Origin: Clostridia bacterium
GTDB taxonomy: Bacteria; Bacillota; DSM-521; Neomoorellales; Neomoorellaceae
NCBI GenBank assembly: GCA_030445875.1
Contig: JASUSX010000135.1
Location: 1-6,009, forward strand
Length of the DNA: 6,009 bases
Direction: 5' to 3'
The notes under the pieces were generated by a model. The model did not search any database. It had not been told where the DNA came from and worked only from the letters and a program-made list of their open reading frames with translations. Numbering within the stretch: the first letter of the stretch is position 1; every line of letters begins with the position of its first letter. Positions 5,336 to 6,009 of the stretch are shown piece by piece. A program made the position numbers and the translations under genes.

Positions 5336-6009
5336 CTAAAACTTGGTAAGGTACTGGTCGATCTCCCATTGATGCACCCGGGTACGGTACTGCTCACACT
5401 CCAGCTGCTGGGCCAGGGTCAGGCGCTCGTAGATATGGGGACCCAGGGCCTCCCTGATGACCCCATCTTCCGCCAGGGCGGCCAGGGCTTCCTCCAGGCT
5501 ACCTGGGAGGACGCCGATGCTTTCCGCCTGGAGTTCCGCCGGGGTCATGGCGAAGATATTCTTGTCTGTCGGCGGCGGCGGGGTCAGGCCTCTTTTAATC
5601 CCGTCCAGCCCGGCTTTGAGCAGTACAGCCAGGGCCAGGTAGGGGTTGCAGGAGGGGTCCGGGTGCCGCACCTCGATGCGGGTAGAGGCCCCGCGCTTGG
5701 CCGGTACGCGGATTAAAGGGCTGCGGTTGCGCGGCGACCAGGCGATATAGACCGGCGCTTCGTAACCGGGCACCAGGCGCTTGTAAGAGTTAACCGTGGG
5801 GTTGGTGATGGCCGCCAGGGAGCGGGCATGGGCCATAACGCCAGCGATAAAATGGTAGGCCGTCTGGCTGAGGCCCAGCCGGTCGGCGGGATCGTAAAAG
5901 GCGTTCTGGCCGTCACGGGAGAGGGAAATGTTAACATGCATACCCGACCCGTTGATGCCCGCGATCGGTTTGGGCATAAAGGTGGCGTGCAGCCCGTGGC
6001 GCTGGGCAA
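5336..6009 (-). CDS. glnA: Type I glutamine synthetase, C-terminal part (cut by right window edge)
   Basis: About 223 C-terminal residues are visible, roughly half of a 440-470-residue GSI subunit. The frame continues without a stop to the right edge, so the first ATG seen (5977) is internal. GS joins ammonia to glutamate using ATP and works as a dodecamer in the cytoplasm. In fragment numbering, motifs are HGLHATFMPKP (4-14), NGSGMH (19-24), NPTVNSYKRLVPGYEAP (69-85, containing the flap glutamate at 83), the SPRNRSPLIRVP arginine segment (91-102) and RIEVRHPDPSCNPYLA (110-125). Where adenylylated enzymes have a tyrosine in an NLYxLP-like motif, this one has NIFAMT (150-155). That points to the GSI-alpha type of Firmicutes, regulated by feedback inhibition and transcription factors rather than adenylylation. 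The end WEIDQYLTKF resembles the Bacillus C-terminus. The gene is first in the visible operon, 17 nt from gltB1. Its promoter lies outside the window. Confidence 0.96.
   Translation of the reverse strand, partial: AQRHGLHATFMPKPIAGINGSGMHVNISLSRDGQNAFYDPADRLGLSQTAYHFIAGVMAHARSLAAITNPTVNSYKRLVPGYEAPVYIAWSPRNRSPLIRVPAKRGASTRIEVRHPDPSCNPYLALAVLLKAGLDGIKRGLTPPPPTDKNIFAMTPAELQAESIGVLPGSLEEALAALAEDGVIREALGPHIYERLTLAQQLECEQYRTRVHQWEIDQYLTKF

Noticed and set aside
5319..5369. Longer amidotransferase starting at ATG 5369 inside glnA
   Set aside because: It would overlap glnA by 34 nt and lengthen the propeptide before the catalytic Cys; ATG 5318 has a ribosome site directly after the glnA stop.
5318..5716. 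132-codon plus-strand open frame opposite glnA
   Set aside because: It is antisense to conserved glutamine synthetase motifs; no plausible ribosome site or protein family is seen.
5713..6009. Second minus-strand frame open to the right edge
   Set aside because: It is a shifted reading of glnA. The other minus-strand frame carries the conserved GS motifs through the same bases.
1..6009. CRISPR arrays, transposons, tRNA or rRNA genes
   Set aside because: No regularly spaced repeats, transposase motifs, terminal repeats or RNA gene signatures were seen; nearly all of the window is explained by protein-coding genes.

Overview
The window is almost entirely one minus-strand operon for ammonia assimilation, read from the right edge to the left. 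It starts with the 3' part of a type I glutamine synthetase gene (glnA, cut by the right edge). Five tightly packed genes follow, together encoding a split, 'archaeal-type' glutamate synthase (GOGAT): a class II glutamine amidotransferase subunit (GltB1-like), an FMN/Fe-S synthase subunit with an N-terminal ferredoxin domain (GltB2-like), a polyferredoxin predicted to hold four [4Fe-4S] clusters, an FAD/NAD(P)-dependent oxidoreductase, and a GXGXG-domain subunit (GltB3-like). Gaps between these genes are 17 nt or less, or the genes overlap by 4 to 19 nt. Most starts have a strong Shine-Dalgarno sequence, so co-transcription and partly coupled translation are likely.

The proposed pathway is as follows. 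Glutamine synthetase makes glutamine. The amidotransferase subunit hydrolyses it and passes ammonia to the FMN subunit, which forms glutamate from 2-oxoglutarate. Electrons probably run NAD(P)H -> FAD subunit -> polyferredoxin -> ferredoxin domain of GltB2 -> Fe-S centre -> FMN. No canonical GltD (the usual beta subunit) is present in the window. The roles come from family recognition and gene order; the direction of electron flow is inferred.

After a 153-nt AT-richer gap (135-287) with no convincing terminator but a plausible promoter, the left edge holds the first 44 codons of a HicB-family antitoxin-like gene, also on the minus strand. No hicA toxin gene precedes it; one could lie downstream, outside the window.

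The organism looks like a GC-rich Gram-positive anaerobe of the Firmicutes (Clostridia): strong GGAGG-type ribosome sites, Fe-S-rich redox proteins, split GOGAT, and a GS without the adenylylation tyrosine. A Moorella-like thermophilic acetogen would fit, but this is an impression and was not checked by search. I see no wholly undescribed system. The points most worth following up are the replacement of GltD by a NirB-like flavoprotein plus polyferredoxin, the nearly missing GOGAT central domain, and an extra cysteine at the synthase Fe-S site.
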